From Corylus avellana (Eukaryota; Streptophyta; Magnoliopsida; Fagales; Betulaceae), in assembly GCF_901000735.1 (NCBI RefSeq), contig NC_081550.1:14798393-14862392 (forward strand): DNA of 64,000 nt, given 5' to 3'. Shown here piece after piece: positions 11,477 through 21,510 of this stretch. The position numbers and the translations under genes were made by a program. Below the pieces are notes generated by a model, which saw nothing but the letters and a program-made list of their open reading frames with translations, did not search any database and was not told the DNA's origin. How positions within the stretch are numbered: position 1 is the stretch's first letter; every line of letters starts with the position of its first letter.

Positions 11477-12071
11477 GCGCACAATGCTTATCATGGTGTT
11501 GGCATTGTGAAATTGATGGGCCATAGCAGTAGATATATAGCTATGCATGCATCCCTAGCTAGTGGACAAATTGACATATGTTTGATTCATGAGGTACTTA
11601 TTACTAGCAATTAATTGGATAGTTATCTTTGTGAGCTGTTACTGATTCTACTGATATGCACATCTAAGGTATCTTTTCATTTGCACGGGCCTCATGGTGT
11701 TTTGAGTCATCTGAAATGCCTGATTGAGACAAAGGGTTCGGCTGTTATTTGTGTCGCAGAGGGAGCACGGCAGGTGAGTTATGTAAGGAATTCATATTTT
11801 CGCTTGTGGGTTGAATACTATTAATTGATCAGTTGATTTAAATTGTGTAGTTTTTTTTTTGGCTTCATGAAATACTATGAAAAACTGCCTGTGTTCATTT
11901 CATTGCATTGCATAGATCTTATAACTTCTTCATTATATTTTTCCCCAAGATGAAGAGTAAAATTCAGTATGTCATTGTTTTTTGATGCAGAATTTTCTTC
12001 AGAAAACTAATGCTAAAGATGCGTCTGGGAACATTGTATTTGGAGATTTCGGTGTCCACATTCAACAAGAG
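11477..12071 (+). pseudogene. Captured 6-phosphofructokinase exons (plant ATP-PFK family)
   Basis: Three phase-0 exons with proper GT/AG borders: 11477-11593 (39 codons, starts [15 protein letters not shown]), 11669-11773 (35 codons, VSFHLHGPHGVLSHL to VCVAEGARQ) and 11991-12071 (27 codons, NFLQKTNAKDASGN to GVHIQQE). Joined, they read in one frame through the central PFK region that binds fructose 6-phosphate. The family normally has MGRxSGFIAM, LIPEVPF and AEGAGQ; here these are [17 protein letters not shown] and AEGARQ, so substrate-contacting and structural residues are lost. No PFK N terminus, ATP site (GGDG) or C terminus is present. Retained introns show capture from genomic DNA, not from mRNA. 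It sits inside the CACTA element and is transcribed, if at all, with it. Confidence 0.85.
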
Positions 12072-12406
12072 GTTGGTGGTTGTATTTTGACTAATTTCAT
12101 GTGGTCTTGATCTCTCCATGACACTTGAGACAAGCTAAGTGGGTTGATAAATAATGAGCTGACTGAAAGTCTAATTTTTAACATCAGTTGATATGCATGT
12201 GTTGCATGGATAAGAATGGACTGCAATTTGGCCTTTTAGTTGTCATTTGTCAGAGTTACAAATATGCTATGTTCTTAAGCCTTCAAGATCTAGGCTCTAT
12301 TAGTGACTCTTTTGCTAAGACTAGATATGGTCAGTTGACTTTTGATGTTATTTGCAGTGAACAAAACCAAGTGGTTCTTCACTTGAACTGGAAATCATTA
12401 GAAAAC
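12072..12406 (+). other. Probable PFK intron remnant and unassigned sequence
   Basis: Starts with the GT donor of the last PFK exon. A long open frame runs through 12188-12679, but its second half is the translated hairpin array, so it is not treated as a gene. Confidence 0.35.
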
Positions 12407-12630
12407 CTACTGATGCTACGATCGATCGCACTCCAAGTGCGATCGATCGCCAAATTTAAGTGCAATCGATCTCCAAATTTCGAAAACCTACTGATGCTGC
12501 AATCGATCGCACTTGAGTGCGATCGATCTCAAAATGTCGAAAACATACTGATGCTGCGATCGATCGCACTCCAAGTGCGATCGATCGCAAAATGTCGAAA
12601 ACCTACTAATGCTGCGATCGATCGCAGATT
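12407..12630. repeat. Array of perfect hairpins built on GCGATCGATCGC
   Basis: Units begin with GAAAACCTACTGATGCT at about 12401, 12482, 12539 and 12597, so the spacing is about 81, 57 and 58 bp. The best unit contains GCGATCGATCGCACT, a CCA loop and AGTGCGATCGATCGC, a perfect 15-bp stem. Other units keep the fold with single changes. Confidence 0.8.
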
Positions 12631-12639
12631 ATTATTATT

Positions 12640-13377
12640 ATTATTATTTTTTTTTAGGTCCAAAGTTTGTGGACCCTAATGGTTAACTATCAGCATCCAC
12701 TTTGATTTGGACGCTGATAGTCAATTTTTTTTAATTTTTTTGGACCAGAGTGTTTGTGGACGCTAACGGTTGACTATCAGCGTCGACTAATTCTTTCGTT
12801 TACATCATCTTTAGGGTCAAAACATTGCGCCTTTTAGGGTCGATAAAGTGGACGCTAAAAGTGATCATTAGGGTCGACTCTAAGTGGACACTGATAGTTA
12901 ATTATTATTATTATTCTTATTTATTTATTTATTATTTTTTTTTTAAATTTTTTTTAGGACCATTAGGGTCCACTTTGTGGACGCTAATGGCTAACTATTA
13001 ACGTCCACTTTGGTTTGGACGCTGATAGTTATTTATTTATTTTTTTAAAGGACCATTAGGGTCCACTTTGTGGACGCTAATGGTTAACTAAAAGTGGACG
13101 CTAATGGTTGACTATTAGGGTCGACTTTCGCTTCCGTTTACATCATCTTTAGGGTCAAAACATTGCGACTTTTAGGGTCGATAAAGTGGACGCTAAAAGT
13201 GATCATTAGGGTCGACTTTTAAGTGGACCCTGATAATCAGACATTTGATCATTAGGATCGGACTATTAGCGTCGACACCTTTAGGGTCGAAAAGTCGATG
13301 TTGTTGGCAACAGCGTCCACTTTAGGACCTTTAGGGTCAACTCAAAGTCGCCCCTAAAGATCTAATTTCTTGTAGTG
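12640..13377. repeat. CACTA 3' subterminal repeats and terminus
   Basis: Many direct and inverted copies of GTCCACTTTGTGGACGCTAA and ACTATCAGCGTC, plus TTTAGGGTCGA phrases, fill this stretch. Such repeat zones are the usual binding platform for CACTA accessory proteins. The zone ends with TTTCTTGTAGTG at 13366-13377. Confidence 0.82.
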
Positions 13378-13765
13378 GAATTGGCGTTACCTTAAATATA
13401 ATGTTCTTATCTCCTCATTCTCCACAAACATTTATAACATCAAATGTGACAAAACTTACACATATAATGCTTGTACTTCAACAATACTTGTAACACTTCA
13501 CTCCAATGATATACAGTATTGTTCGCTTTTAGCTCCATTGAAAAAGACTTCTCAGGAGGCCACCCATTCTAGTATTAATCTCGCAGAAACATGTTTAACT
13601 ACGGAGTTCTGATGGGTTTATGATCATCATGACTTTAAAACGCAATATTATCGTGAAAGGTGTAAATATATATATAAGCACATTTCCATCTCCATACATA
13701 GGCCATGTGGAACGTACGTCATAATACTAAATTATATAATAGATATATATCTTGTCAAAGAAAAT
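13378..13765 (+). other. Displaced fragment of the carbonic anhydrase upstream region
   Basis: GAATTGGCGTTACCTTAA, TATCTCCTCATTCTCCACAA and TGCTTGTACTTCAACAATAC correspond to 22281-22430 (unit A) and 50051-50105 (unit D). The CACTA element ends on its left and a gypsy LTR begins at 13766. Its last bases AAAAT match the 5 bp that follow the 3' LTR at 39666-39670, where the same ancestral sequence (AAATAATAGACATGGAGG) resumes. Confidence 0.75.
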
Positions 13766-14209
13766 TGTTGGGTCATGAACTAGCCTACTATTTATTGAGC
13801 AGTCCTTGGGCCCAACCAGAGGAGGCCCAAGTCCGAGACCTACTCAAGTGATCCGAGACGAGACCTACTCATGTAACCCGAGACCACAAATCCGAGGTAA
13901 CCCCTAGCCGAGACCATAAAGTCCGAGAATAACTCAGGACATGTAAGTCTCAGTAAAGGGAATAACTCTGATATACTAAAAGATTACGAAGTTGATCCTC
14001 TGATCTCAAGTCACTTAAATCGTGGAAGAACTAACAAACATGATCTTTTATTCAAATGTTTGTTTAGCCGAAATCAAGGGATAAGATTCCTTAATAAGTG
14101 GGAAATCAAATTTTCACCAATGCCTATAAATACAAGTCATATGATAAAAGCAAAGGTAATCATCACAACTCTCATAATCTGAGCTCTGTAGTTGTTACTA
14201 GTATCCTTT
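13766..14209 (+). mobile_element. 5' LTR (partial) of Tat-type Ty3-gypsy element 1
   Basis: Begins TGTTGGGTCATGAACTAGCC and aligns closely with the complete LTR at 39041-39665; I counted roughly 14 substitutions and one 22-bp indel over 440 bp. A TATA box (TATAAATA) is at 14125-14132. The last ~180 bp, primer site and gag are hidden by the gap. Confidence 0.88.
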
Positions 14210-14309
14210 NNNNNNNNNNNNNNNNNNNNNNNNNNNNNNNNNNNNNNNNNNNNNNNNNNNNNNNNNNNNNNNNNNNNNNNNNNNNNNNNNNNNNNNNNNN
14301 NNNNNNNNN
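14210..14309. other. Assembly gap (100 N)
   Basis: Hides the end of the 5' LTR and gag of element 1. Comparison with element 2 suggests the real missing length is 1-2 kb or more. Confidence 0.99.
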
Positions 14310-17300
14310 AGAGCCGAGACGTGGTCGGGATGATGGACCCAGAGAAGATCCGAGGCACCCTTGGGATCAAGGAGTGGTAGGAGAAATCCATACTATTGCC
14401 GAAGGAATAGCTGGTGGAGGACAGTCTAATTCGGCCAGGAAAGCCCTTGCTAGGAAGACACAGACCGAGGAAGTCTTTACAGTGCAGAGACCGTCCAAAG
14501 TTGCAAAAAAGGATTCAATGATCCTTTCTTTCTTTGAAGAAGACGCTAGGGGGGTAATGCAGCCCCATGATGATCCACTAGTCGTAACGGTGACAGTGGC
14601 CAACCATATGATCCACAGAATTTTGGTGGACAATGGAAGCTTGGTGGACACTGGCCAGTTTTTAAACAAATGGGTATCGATCGTGATAGGATCACACCAT
14701 TTAGCTCTCCCCTGGTTGGATTTGCTGGAGAGCAGGTCCAGCCGATTGGTCTTATTTCACTCCCTGTAACGGCAAGGACAACACCTAAGCAGAAAACTGT
14801 GATGGTAGATTTTCTGGTTATTAACCGACCAGGTGCCTACAATGCCATTATCGGTAGACCTACTTTGAATAAGTTGAAGGCCGTAACTTCAACATACCAT
14901 TTGATGATGAAGTTCCCGACGGAAGAGGGAGTCAGAGAAGTGAAGGGGGATCAGACCCGGGCAAGAAGATGTTACAATACGTCTCTCAAGAGGGCCTCGA
15001 ATCCGACTCCTATTGTAGTTGGTACAGTAGGTGGTAGTAACAGGAGTGACTCAAAGGGAGAACCAGCTGAACCTTTGGAGGATGTGGTAATAAGTGGAGA
15101 CAAGACTTTGAAAATTGGGACACAACTCAGTCCTAGAATCCGAGACGGCCTCATCATCTTCCTAAGAAGGAATTTAGAAGTTTTTGCATGGACTCATGAA
15201 GATATGCCAGGAATTGATCCTGAAGACATCCTCCACCAGCTAAATGTGGATCCAAGTGTGAAACCGGTGAAGCAAAAAAGAAGAAAATTCGCTCTTGAAC
15301 GGAATGTGGCCATAGCAGAAGAAGTGGAAAAGCTTCTTAAGGCTCGTTTCATCGAAGAAGTATATTATCCCGATTGGTTGGCCAATGTAGTATTGGTCAA
15401 AAAGTCCAATGGGAAGTGGAGGATGTGGGTGGATTTCACTGACCTCAATAAAGCTTGCCCAAAAGACAGTTTTTCATTACCTCGCATTGATGCGTTGGTG
15501 GACTCAACAGCTGGATATGGCTTACTCAGCTTCATGGACGCCTTTTCTGGTTACAACCAGATATACATGCATCCAGAAGACCGTGAGAAAACTGCGTTTA
15601 TAACAGACCGAGGCCTATACTGTTATAAAGTCATGCCGTTCGGTTTGAAGACCGCAGGGGCAACATACCAGAGGCTGGTAAACAAGATGTTCCGAGACCA
15701 GATCGGACACAATGTGGAAGTATATGTTGATGACATGCTAGTCAAGAGTGTGTTGCCACGGGACCACATACTCGACTTGCAAGAGATGTTCGCAACCTTG
15801 AAGAAGTACGGGATGAAGTTGAATCCCTTAAAGTGTGCATTCGGAGTTTCATCAGGAAAGTTCCTCGGTTAAATGGTGTCCAGCCGAGGAATAGAGGCCA
15901 ATCCTGAAAAGATACAAGCTGTCTTGGATATGCAATCTCCGAGAAACTTGAAACAGCTCCAGCAATTGACAGGAAGGATAGCGGCACTAAATCGGTTCAT
16001 TTCACGATCAACCGATAAGTGTCTTCCATTTTTCAAAGTCTTGCGAAAGGCCTTTGAATGGACAGACGAATGCGAAGAAGCCTTCGGATAGCTGAAAGAA
16101 TACCTGATGAGCCCGCCTTTGCTGAGCCAAACAATACCTGGGGAGGTACTCTATTTGTATTTAGCTGTGTCCCAAACGGCTGTCAGTGCTGCATTAATCC
16201 GAGAAGAAGAAGGAGTTCAAAAGCCTGTATACTTTACAAGTAGGGCTTTGAGAGGCGCTGAAGAAAGGTATCTCCAGATGGAAAAACTGGCTTTCGCCTT
16301 GGTTATAGCATCCAGGAAGCTCCGACCCTACTTCCAAGCTCATACTATCAGAGTATTGACTGAATACCCTATAAAGAAAGTACTAAGAAAGCTAGATCTT
16401 TCGGGAAGATTAGCCAATTGGGCTATTGAACTGGGAGAATTCGACATTGAGTTTCTTCCTCAGAATTCTCTCAAGGGCCAGGCACTGGCTGATTTTCTGA
16501 CAGAATTCACTAATTTGCCAGACATCACCAGCTGGCCAAGTGATGAGACCTGGGTAATCTACGTAGATGGATCATCTATAAAGAAGCATGGTGGAGCTGG
16601 GATAGTAATGATTACTCCTGATGGGGAAGAATTATGTAGTTCATTGAAGTTGAAGTTCAAGACCACAAATAACGAGGCCGAATACGAGGCAATTTTGGCA
16701 GGACTCGGTTTAGCTCTTGAAATAGGAGTCGAATTTGTGGAAATACGGAGTGACTCCCAAGTCGTTGTAGGGCATATCCGAGGGAAATTTGAAGCCAAGG
16801 GAGACAAGATGAAGTTATACTTATCTAAGGTGCAGGATTTGTAAGCTTTATTTAAGAAGTTTAGCATTGTGAAAATTTCGAGACCAGAGAATGAGAGAGC
16901 AGACCAGTTGGGCCGAATAGCCTCAACAGCCAGTGAAGAGATTGAAGCCGGGACTCCTATCCAAATTCTTCCACAATCATCAGTTACCGAGACGGTGTCG
17001 GTCTCGACAGCCGAGACCATACCTAATTGGCAACTAGAAATCGTGGAATACCTGGAAAGAGGAGTACTTCCCTCAGATAAAAAGCTCGCTACCCGGTTGA
17101 AGGTAAGAGCAGAAAGGTTTATAATGATAAATGGAATCCTTTACAAGAGGGGTTTCATGTCGCCACTATTAAAGTGCGTTTCAAAGGAGGAAGGAGATTC
17201 TATCCTTAAAGAGATCCATGAAGGGATTTGTGGAAGCCATTCTGGAGCCAGAATACTGGCACATAAAGCAGTCCGAGCGGGTTTCTATTGGCCCAACATG

Positions 17301-18263
17301 AGTCGAGACACGACGAATATAGTCAGGAATTGTGACAAGTGCCAGCGATTCGCGAATATCACTCATCAACCTCCTGAAGACCTGAATGCAATATCTTCAC
17401 CTTGGCCCTTCTCCCAATGGGGGGTAGATATAGTAGGACCATTGCCTCGGAGCAGGGGAGGTGTACGGTTCGCAGTTGTTGCTGTAGACTATTTCACTAA
17501 GTGGGTAGAGGTTGAAGCCTTGGTAAATATCACAGCTAAGGCAATAGAGCGATTTTTATGGAAGAATATCGTATGTCGGTATGGCATTCCCCATGCTTTT
17601 ATCACAGATAATGGTAAGCAGTTTGACTGCGAGTCATTCCGAGCCTGGTGTGCCCAGTTACGAATAAGAAACTATTACTCGTCCCCAAGGCACCCCAGGG
17701 CAAATGGGCAGGTAGAGGCTACCAACAAAACAATTTTTAAGATCTTGAAGAAGAAGCTGAATGATCGGAAAGGGAACTGGGCAGAAGACCTTCCAGAAGT
17801 ATTATGGGCATACCGAACAACCAAGAGAGTTCCAACCGAAGAGACACCATATGCCTTAGCATTCAGAACTGAGGCAGTCATTCCAGCCGAGGTAGGCTCA
17901 GGCAGCTATCGCGTGGAGACCTTCCAATCCAAGACGAATAACGAGGGTTTACAACTGCACTTGGACTTGCTACTAGAGAAGCGGGATCAAGCCCAAGTGG
18001 CTATGGCAGCATATCTGGCAAAAGTGACTCGGTATTTCAACAAGAAGGTCAAGCCTCGAACCTTCAAAGTTGGAGATATGGTCCTACGTAAAGCTACTCT
18101 CGCAACCAAGGACCCAACTGAGGGAAAGCTGGCTCCTAATTGGGAAGGACCTTATAAGGTGGTTGAATGCAAACGAGCAGGAGCATACCACTTGGAGGAT
18201 TCCAAAGGTAAGGCTCTACCGAGGCCTTGGAACGCTGAGCACCTTAAAAAGTACTATGTCTGA
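14310..18263 (+). pseudogene. Tat-lineage gypsy pol polyprotein (protease, RT, dual RNase H, integrase)
   Basis: Order of domains: end of gag, then protease (HRILVDNGS near 14620, followed by a small deletion and frameshift that removes the rest of the active-site loop). Reverse transcriptase covers about 15250-15880 (FMDAFSGYNQI, MPFGLK, catalytic YVDDM at 15721). The Ty3-type RNase H is at about 16090-16500. A second, archaeal-type RNase H is at about 16550-16840 (WVIYVDGSS, NEAEYEA, RSDSQ). Integrase is at about 17200-17760, with the H-H-C-C finger (HEGICGSH, CDKCQRF) and D, D, E residues in GVDIVG, ITDNGKQF and GQVEATNK. The end at 18263 is NAEHLKKYYV. Two RNase H domains mark the Tat clade. 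Stops at 15870 (TAA), 16089 (TAG) and 16842 (TAA) plus the protease frameshift make it defective, though otherwise well preserved. Confidence 0.93.
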
Positions 18264-18470
18264 ATACTGTGATAAATGATTTTCTTTGTCATTTCATTAA
18301 TTTCATTTCAATGAATAAAAGCATCTCGGAGTTATGCAGTTTATAAAGCTTATAAATAATTCTATAAGTCTCGGAAAAGATGTCTGTAAAAGTCTCTTCC
18401 GATTCCTAAAAAAGATGCAACTGAAAGGGGTCTTCCCTTAACATAACATAACCCAGATTTAAAAGCCAAA
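18264..18470 (+). other. Gypsy element 1, non-coding region after pol
   Basis: AT-rich spacer between the pol stop and the hairpin array. It includes AATGAATAAAAG near 18311, a possible polyadenylation context. No ORF. Confidence 0.5.
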
Positions 18471-18659
18471 CTCCCCGAGACTTAACTCGGGGTAGCAATC
18501 AAACTCCCTGAGACCTGACTTGGGGTAGCAATCAAACTCCCCGAGACCTGACTCGGGGTAGCAATCAAACTCCCCGAGACCTGACTCCGGGTAGCAATCA
18601 AACTCCCCGAGACCTGACTCGGGGTAGCAATCAAACTCCCCGAGACCAAACTCGGGTAG
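18471..18659. repeat. 33-bp tandem array of CCCCGAG...CTCGGGG hairpins
   Basis: Six units at 33-bp spacing (stems start at 18473, 18506, 18539, 18572, 18605, 18638). Each has CCCCGAG, a 6-nt loop (ACCTGA), CTCGGGG and the spacer TAGCAATCAAACT. Unit 2 carries CCCTGAG with CTTGGGG, two changes that leave G-U pairs in RNA of the plus strand. The array lies between pol and the antisense ORF; element 2 has an analogous 35-bp array at 63851-64000. Confidence 0.9.
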
Positions 18660-18777
18660 TTCAACTAAAAGTTAGATCAAAATCACCAAACAAACGTGAG
18701 AAGGTTATTTTTCGAAGATCCGTGTCAATACAAAAATCTATTTCATTAAAAAGAAATTGGAAATATATACAATTACA

Positions 18778-18912
18778 TCATTTTTTAGAAGCAACAATAG
18801 GAGTAATGTTGGGAGCCTCGGCTGATGCGGACTCGGCAGTACTAGCCTCATTAGGGTCGGACTCGGCACCTTGACGTTGTTGATCTGAAAAAGGGGTCAA
18901 AGAAAAATTCTT
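18778..18912 (-). pseudogene. C-terminal end of an antisense ORF in gypsy element 1
   Basis: Reading the minus strand from 18912 gives an open frame with DQQRQGAESDPNEAS, TADSASAEAPNITPIVASKK and a stop at 18778-18780. CCCTTTTTCAG just upstream could be a splice acceptor. Antisense ORFs between pol and the 3' LTR are known from Tat-clade plant retrotransposons. Only about 45 codons are visible because the rest is in the gap, so function and intactness are unknown. Confidence 0.5.
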
Positions 18913-19012
18913 NNNNNNNNNNNNNNNNNNNNNNNNNNNNNNNNNNNNNNNNNNNNNNNNNNNNNNNNNNNNNNNNNNNNNNNNNNNNNNNNNNNNNNNN
19001 NNNNNNNNNNNN
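18913..19012. other. Assembly gap (100 N)
   Basis: Joins the interior of gypsy element 1 to a block of carbonic anhydrase units. This join is questionable: the rest of the element is found only after the gap at 38482. Confidence 0.99.
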
Positions 19013-21510
19013 AAAAAAAAGTAAAAGAAAAATGTTTAAATATTAAAGATATAATTATATCAACAATTTCTTTTTAATTTAAATTGTTGTAGTAAGTAAT
19101 GATATCAGATCGGAAAGTCCTGTCATAACGTCATTCAATATCTTTCATTAGAATTGATCAATATCTACCTTAGAATTGATTATTCAGCTAGCTTATGAGA
19201 TTGTTGGTTTAACAAATGCTACCTTTTCATAGTCAAATGTTTAAGATTCTTACACAAGATACATGATATATAACGTGTAATACAAAGCCATCCATACATT
19301 GGTAAATATTGAAGCAAGTTGGGGGCCAATTGTGAGGGTGTGTGGTCTGCCTAAGGTTTTGGTGAGTCTTGCTAATTTTCTGCATATATAATGATGATCA
19401 TAAGATAAGATGGCAAGTGATGTATCACATGATCTGCCATATCAAACACGTAAAAGAAAACTAAGCCATATTATTATTATTTTCAAACTTTTGCTCAAAA
19501 GTTACATAGAAATATTGTAGATCAACCCTTCTGGGGTTGGTGGAGTCTGGGGATCGTGGAGTCAAATTATTTCAACCCAATAATGTTTTTTTAATCTCAT
19601 TTTTCAAATTTTTTTTTTTTTAAAAAAAAAAATGTAAACACGCGTTTTTGAAACCGGCGTGTATTAATTAATCATGCCAAATCTTTTAGTGAGGTTACAA
19701 TCTTGTGCTTTTGTGACTCAAAATAATAAAAATGTATTTTATAAAATAAAAATTTTAAAAGTAGAGAAGTCATTTTTTTTTATCTTAATTATAAAGGGTA
19801 TTTTTTTTTTAATTTAAAAAATTCTTGTCTAGGATATGTTTCGTCCTTTAGGGAAATTCACATTAAATAATAACTTTAATTAGGTCATGGCGAAAATTTG
19901 GTGTTCTGCACCATCAAATATGAAGCAGGCACTTAAGTTCGAAAGCCCAAAAATAATATAATCATTCACATCAAATAATTTTATTTCTCTTATAACAAAA
20001 TACCTAATAAATAAAATACCCATTGACAAAACCATCGGAGCCACCGTCTTAGTTGATTTTGGAGGCTTTGATGTCGGGGGCTCGGAGGTGGGTGTGGAGG
20101 TGATGGGCGTTGGGTTAGAATGAATGGAAACATCCATTGTATTAATTTGAATTAAAATACGGTGTTTTCATCTATATTGTATTTGATGTTTTTATCTCAT
20201 GTGTCAAATTTTTATTGAATGCTGCAAAATGAGGTTTTAGACCACAGATTGATAGAATGGGCTCTCAATCCAATAAGGGATACTTAATAAAACAAAGGCA
20301 AATTGAGTTAGTATGAATTTTTTGAATCCAATCTTTAAAAGTGTCACGTATTTCTTGAACATATAAGAAATACTTTTTTTTTTTTTTTAGTTATTAATGC
20401 TATTCAAAATACGTGTGAAAATGACATACTATTAAAAAAAATATGTATTTTTTCACGTGGTAACGAGATAAAAAAGTTTTCCACAACTCAATATATTGAA
20501 AATTTATGTCCATAAATTAAATTCTCCATTTTTAGGCTTTGGGTCAAGTATTACATCATCATCACAAGATTTTAAAGCGATTCAGACGTCAGCATTTACG
20601 TCGGACGAAGCTCTACAATGTTAAAACATTGATATATGTTCTGAAGAAAGGAGAGATAGAGACACTGAGAGACGTAAGAAGAAAGTATACGATACTTATA
20701 TATGTATATAAAAGCAGAATCGTTGAAGAAAATAATTTAAAATTGTGACAAGTGGTGGTGTAAAATATTAAGAAGTGTCACTTTAAATATAACATATAAG
20801 CATAAATCTAACATATTAAAAAGCTAAATCAAATAAGATTTCTTTAATATTTCTTATTGAGAAATTTAGAACAAATAACAAATATAGTATCTACAATATC
20901 ATATATCATCACATATTATATATGATATTCTATTTCACCCTGCTTAATTTACTTTTATCATAGTCTAATTTTAAAGAGATTTAAATCGAAAAAGGTTGGT
21001 TACGAAGTAAATTACTTTTGATTTTTTAAGAATAACAGAATTAGTTTCCGGTCGATTTTTTGTTTTCTTATGGTTTATTTTCTATGAGTAAACCATAGAT
21101 CGATGACGGATTGAGCGTAAAGAAGAATTTTCACTAGAGTAAAGGCAGCGAATGAGATTGCGATTGATAAAGTATTAGTAGTGGAGATAAAAAAGACAAA
21201 GAATCAAGAACCTAGCAGCGGATAGAGACGTGATTTGTCGGAATTTGCTATAGTCTATAGATCTGAAATTAATTGAGACGGTGACTTTTCATAAATATTG
21301 TCTTATAATAGTCTAATAGGCTATTATGTATGTCATAAATAATGTTTAAGTTGTGAAGATTTCAAATTATATCTTTGTCATTGTACGAAACATTTTGTTC
21401 CATTTTATTGTTATATCAATGAAAAGATAATTCGTTAAAAGATATTAAATTACTTTTGCCATTTATCCAAATTAAAATCAGAAAAAAAACACTACACTTT
21501 CAAAAACAAT
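19013..21510 (+). other. Unit A upstream region (duplicated, non-coding)
   Basis: AT-rich sequence repeated in units B (26555-28260) and D (46850-49920). Shared landmarks are GGGGGCCAATTGTGAGGGTG near 19321, AACTTTTGCTCAAAAGTTAC near 19485 and TTTAGGCTTTGGGTCAAGTA near 20531. Short ORFs here are not kept open between copies. No gene supported. Confidence 0.6.

Larger units (their letters stand above)
4812..13377 (+). mobile_element. Decayed CACTA (En/Spm-type) transposon carrying host gene fragments
   Basis: Two transposon genes lie head to tail: a tnp2-type transposase (4812-8321) and a Transposase_24-type gene (8614-10562). They are followed by exons of host genes (11048-12071), a hairpin array (12407-12630) and a subterminal repeat zone ending at 13377 in TTTCTTGTAGTG, the reverse complement of the CACTACAAGAAA terminus typical of plant CACTA elements. 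The next bases, GAATTGGCG, match the carbonic anhydrase upstream region seen uninterrupted near 22281 and 50051, so 13377/13378 is a true element boundary. A 3-bp target duplication is expected, but the left end was not found. The start given is that of the first gene, not of the element. Many stops and frameshifts show it is not autonomous. Confidence 0.82.

Noticed and set aside
12188..12679. 163-codon ORF after the PFK exons
   Set aside because: Its second half is the translated hairpin array (repeated LRSIAL), so openness reflects the repeat, not selection.
18471..18659. Evenly spaced 33-bp repeats resembling a CRISPR array
   Set aside because: The spacers are identical, not unique, the repeat lies inside a plant gypsy element, and no cas genes exist here. 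It is a tandem hairpin array.
18482..18664. Minus-strand ORF with repeated SGSLIATPSQV
   Set aside because: Because 33 is a multiple of three, the tandem repeat gives a periodic peptide in any frame without a stop.
19880..20137. Pro/Ser/Thr-rich minus-strand ORF resembling an arabinogalactan peptide
   Set aside because: Equivalent sequence in units B (27054-27360) and D (48180-48405) is interrupted or starts differently, so the frame is not conserved.
20539..20748. Basic 69-codon ORF in unit A
   Set aside because: The unit D counterpart (48772-48972) is in another frame with many changes, and unit B lacks it.
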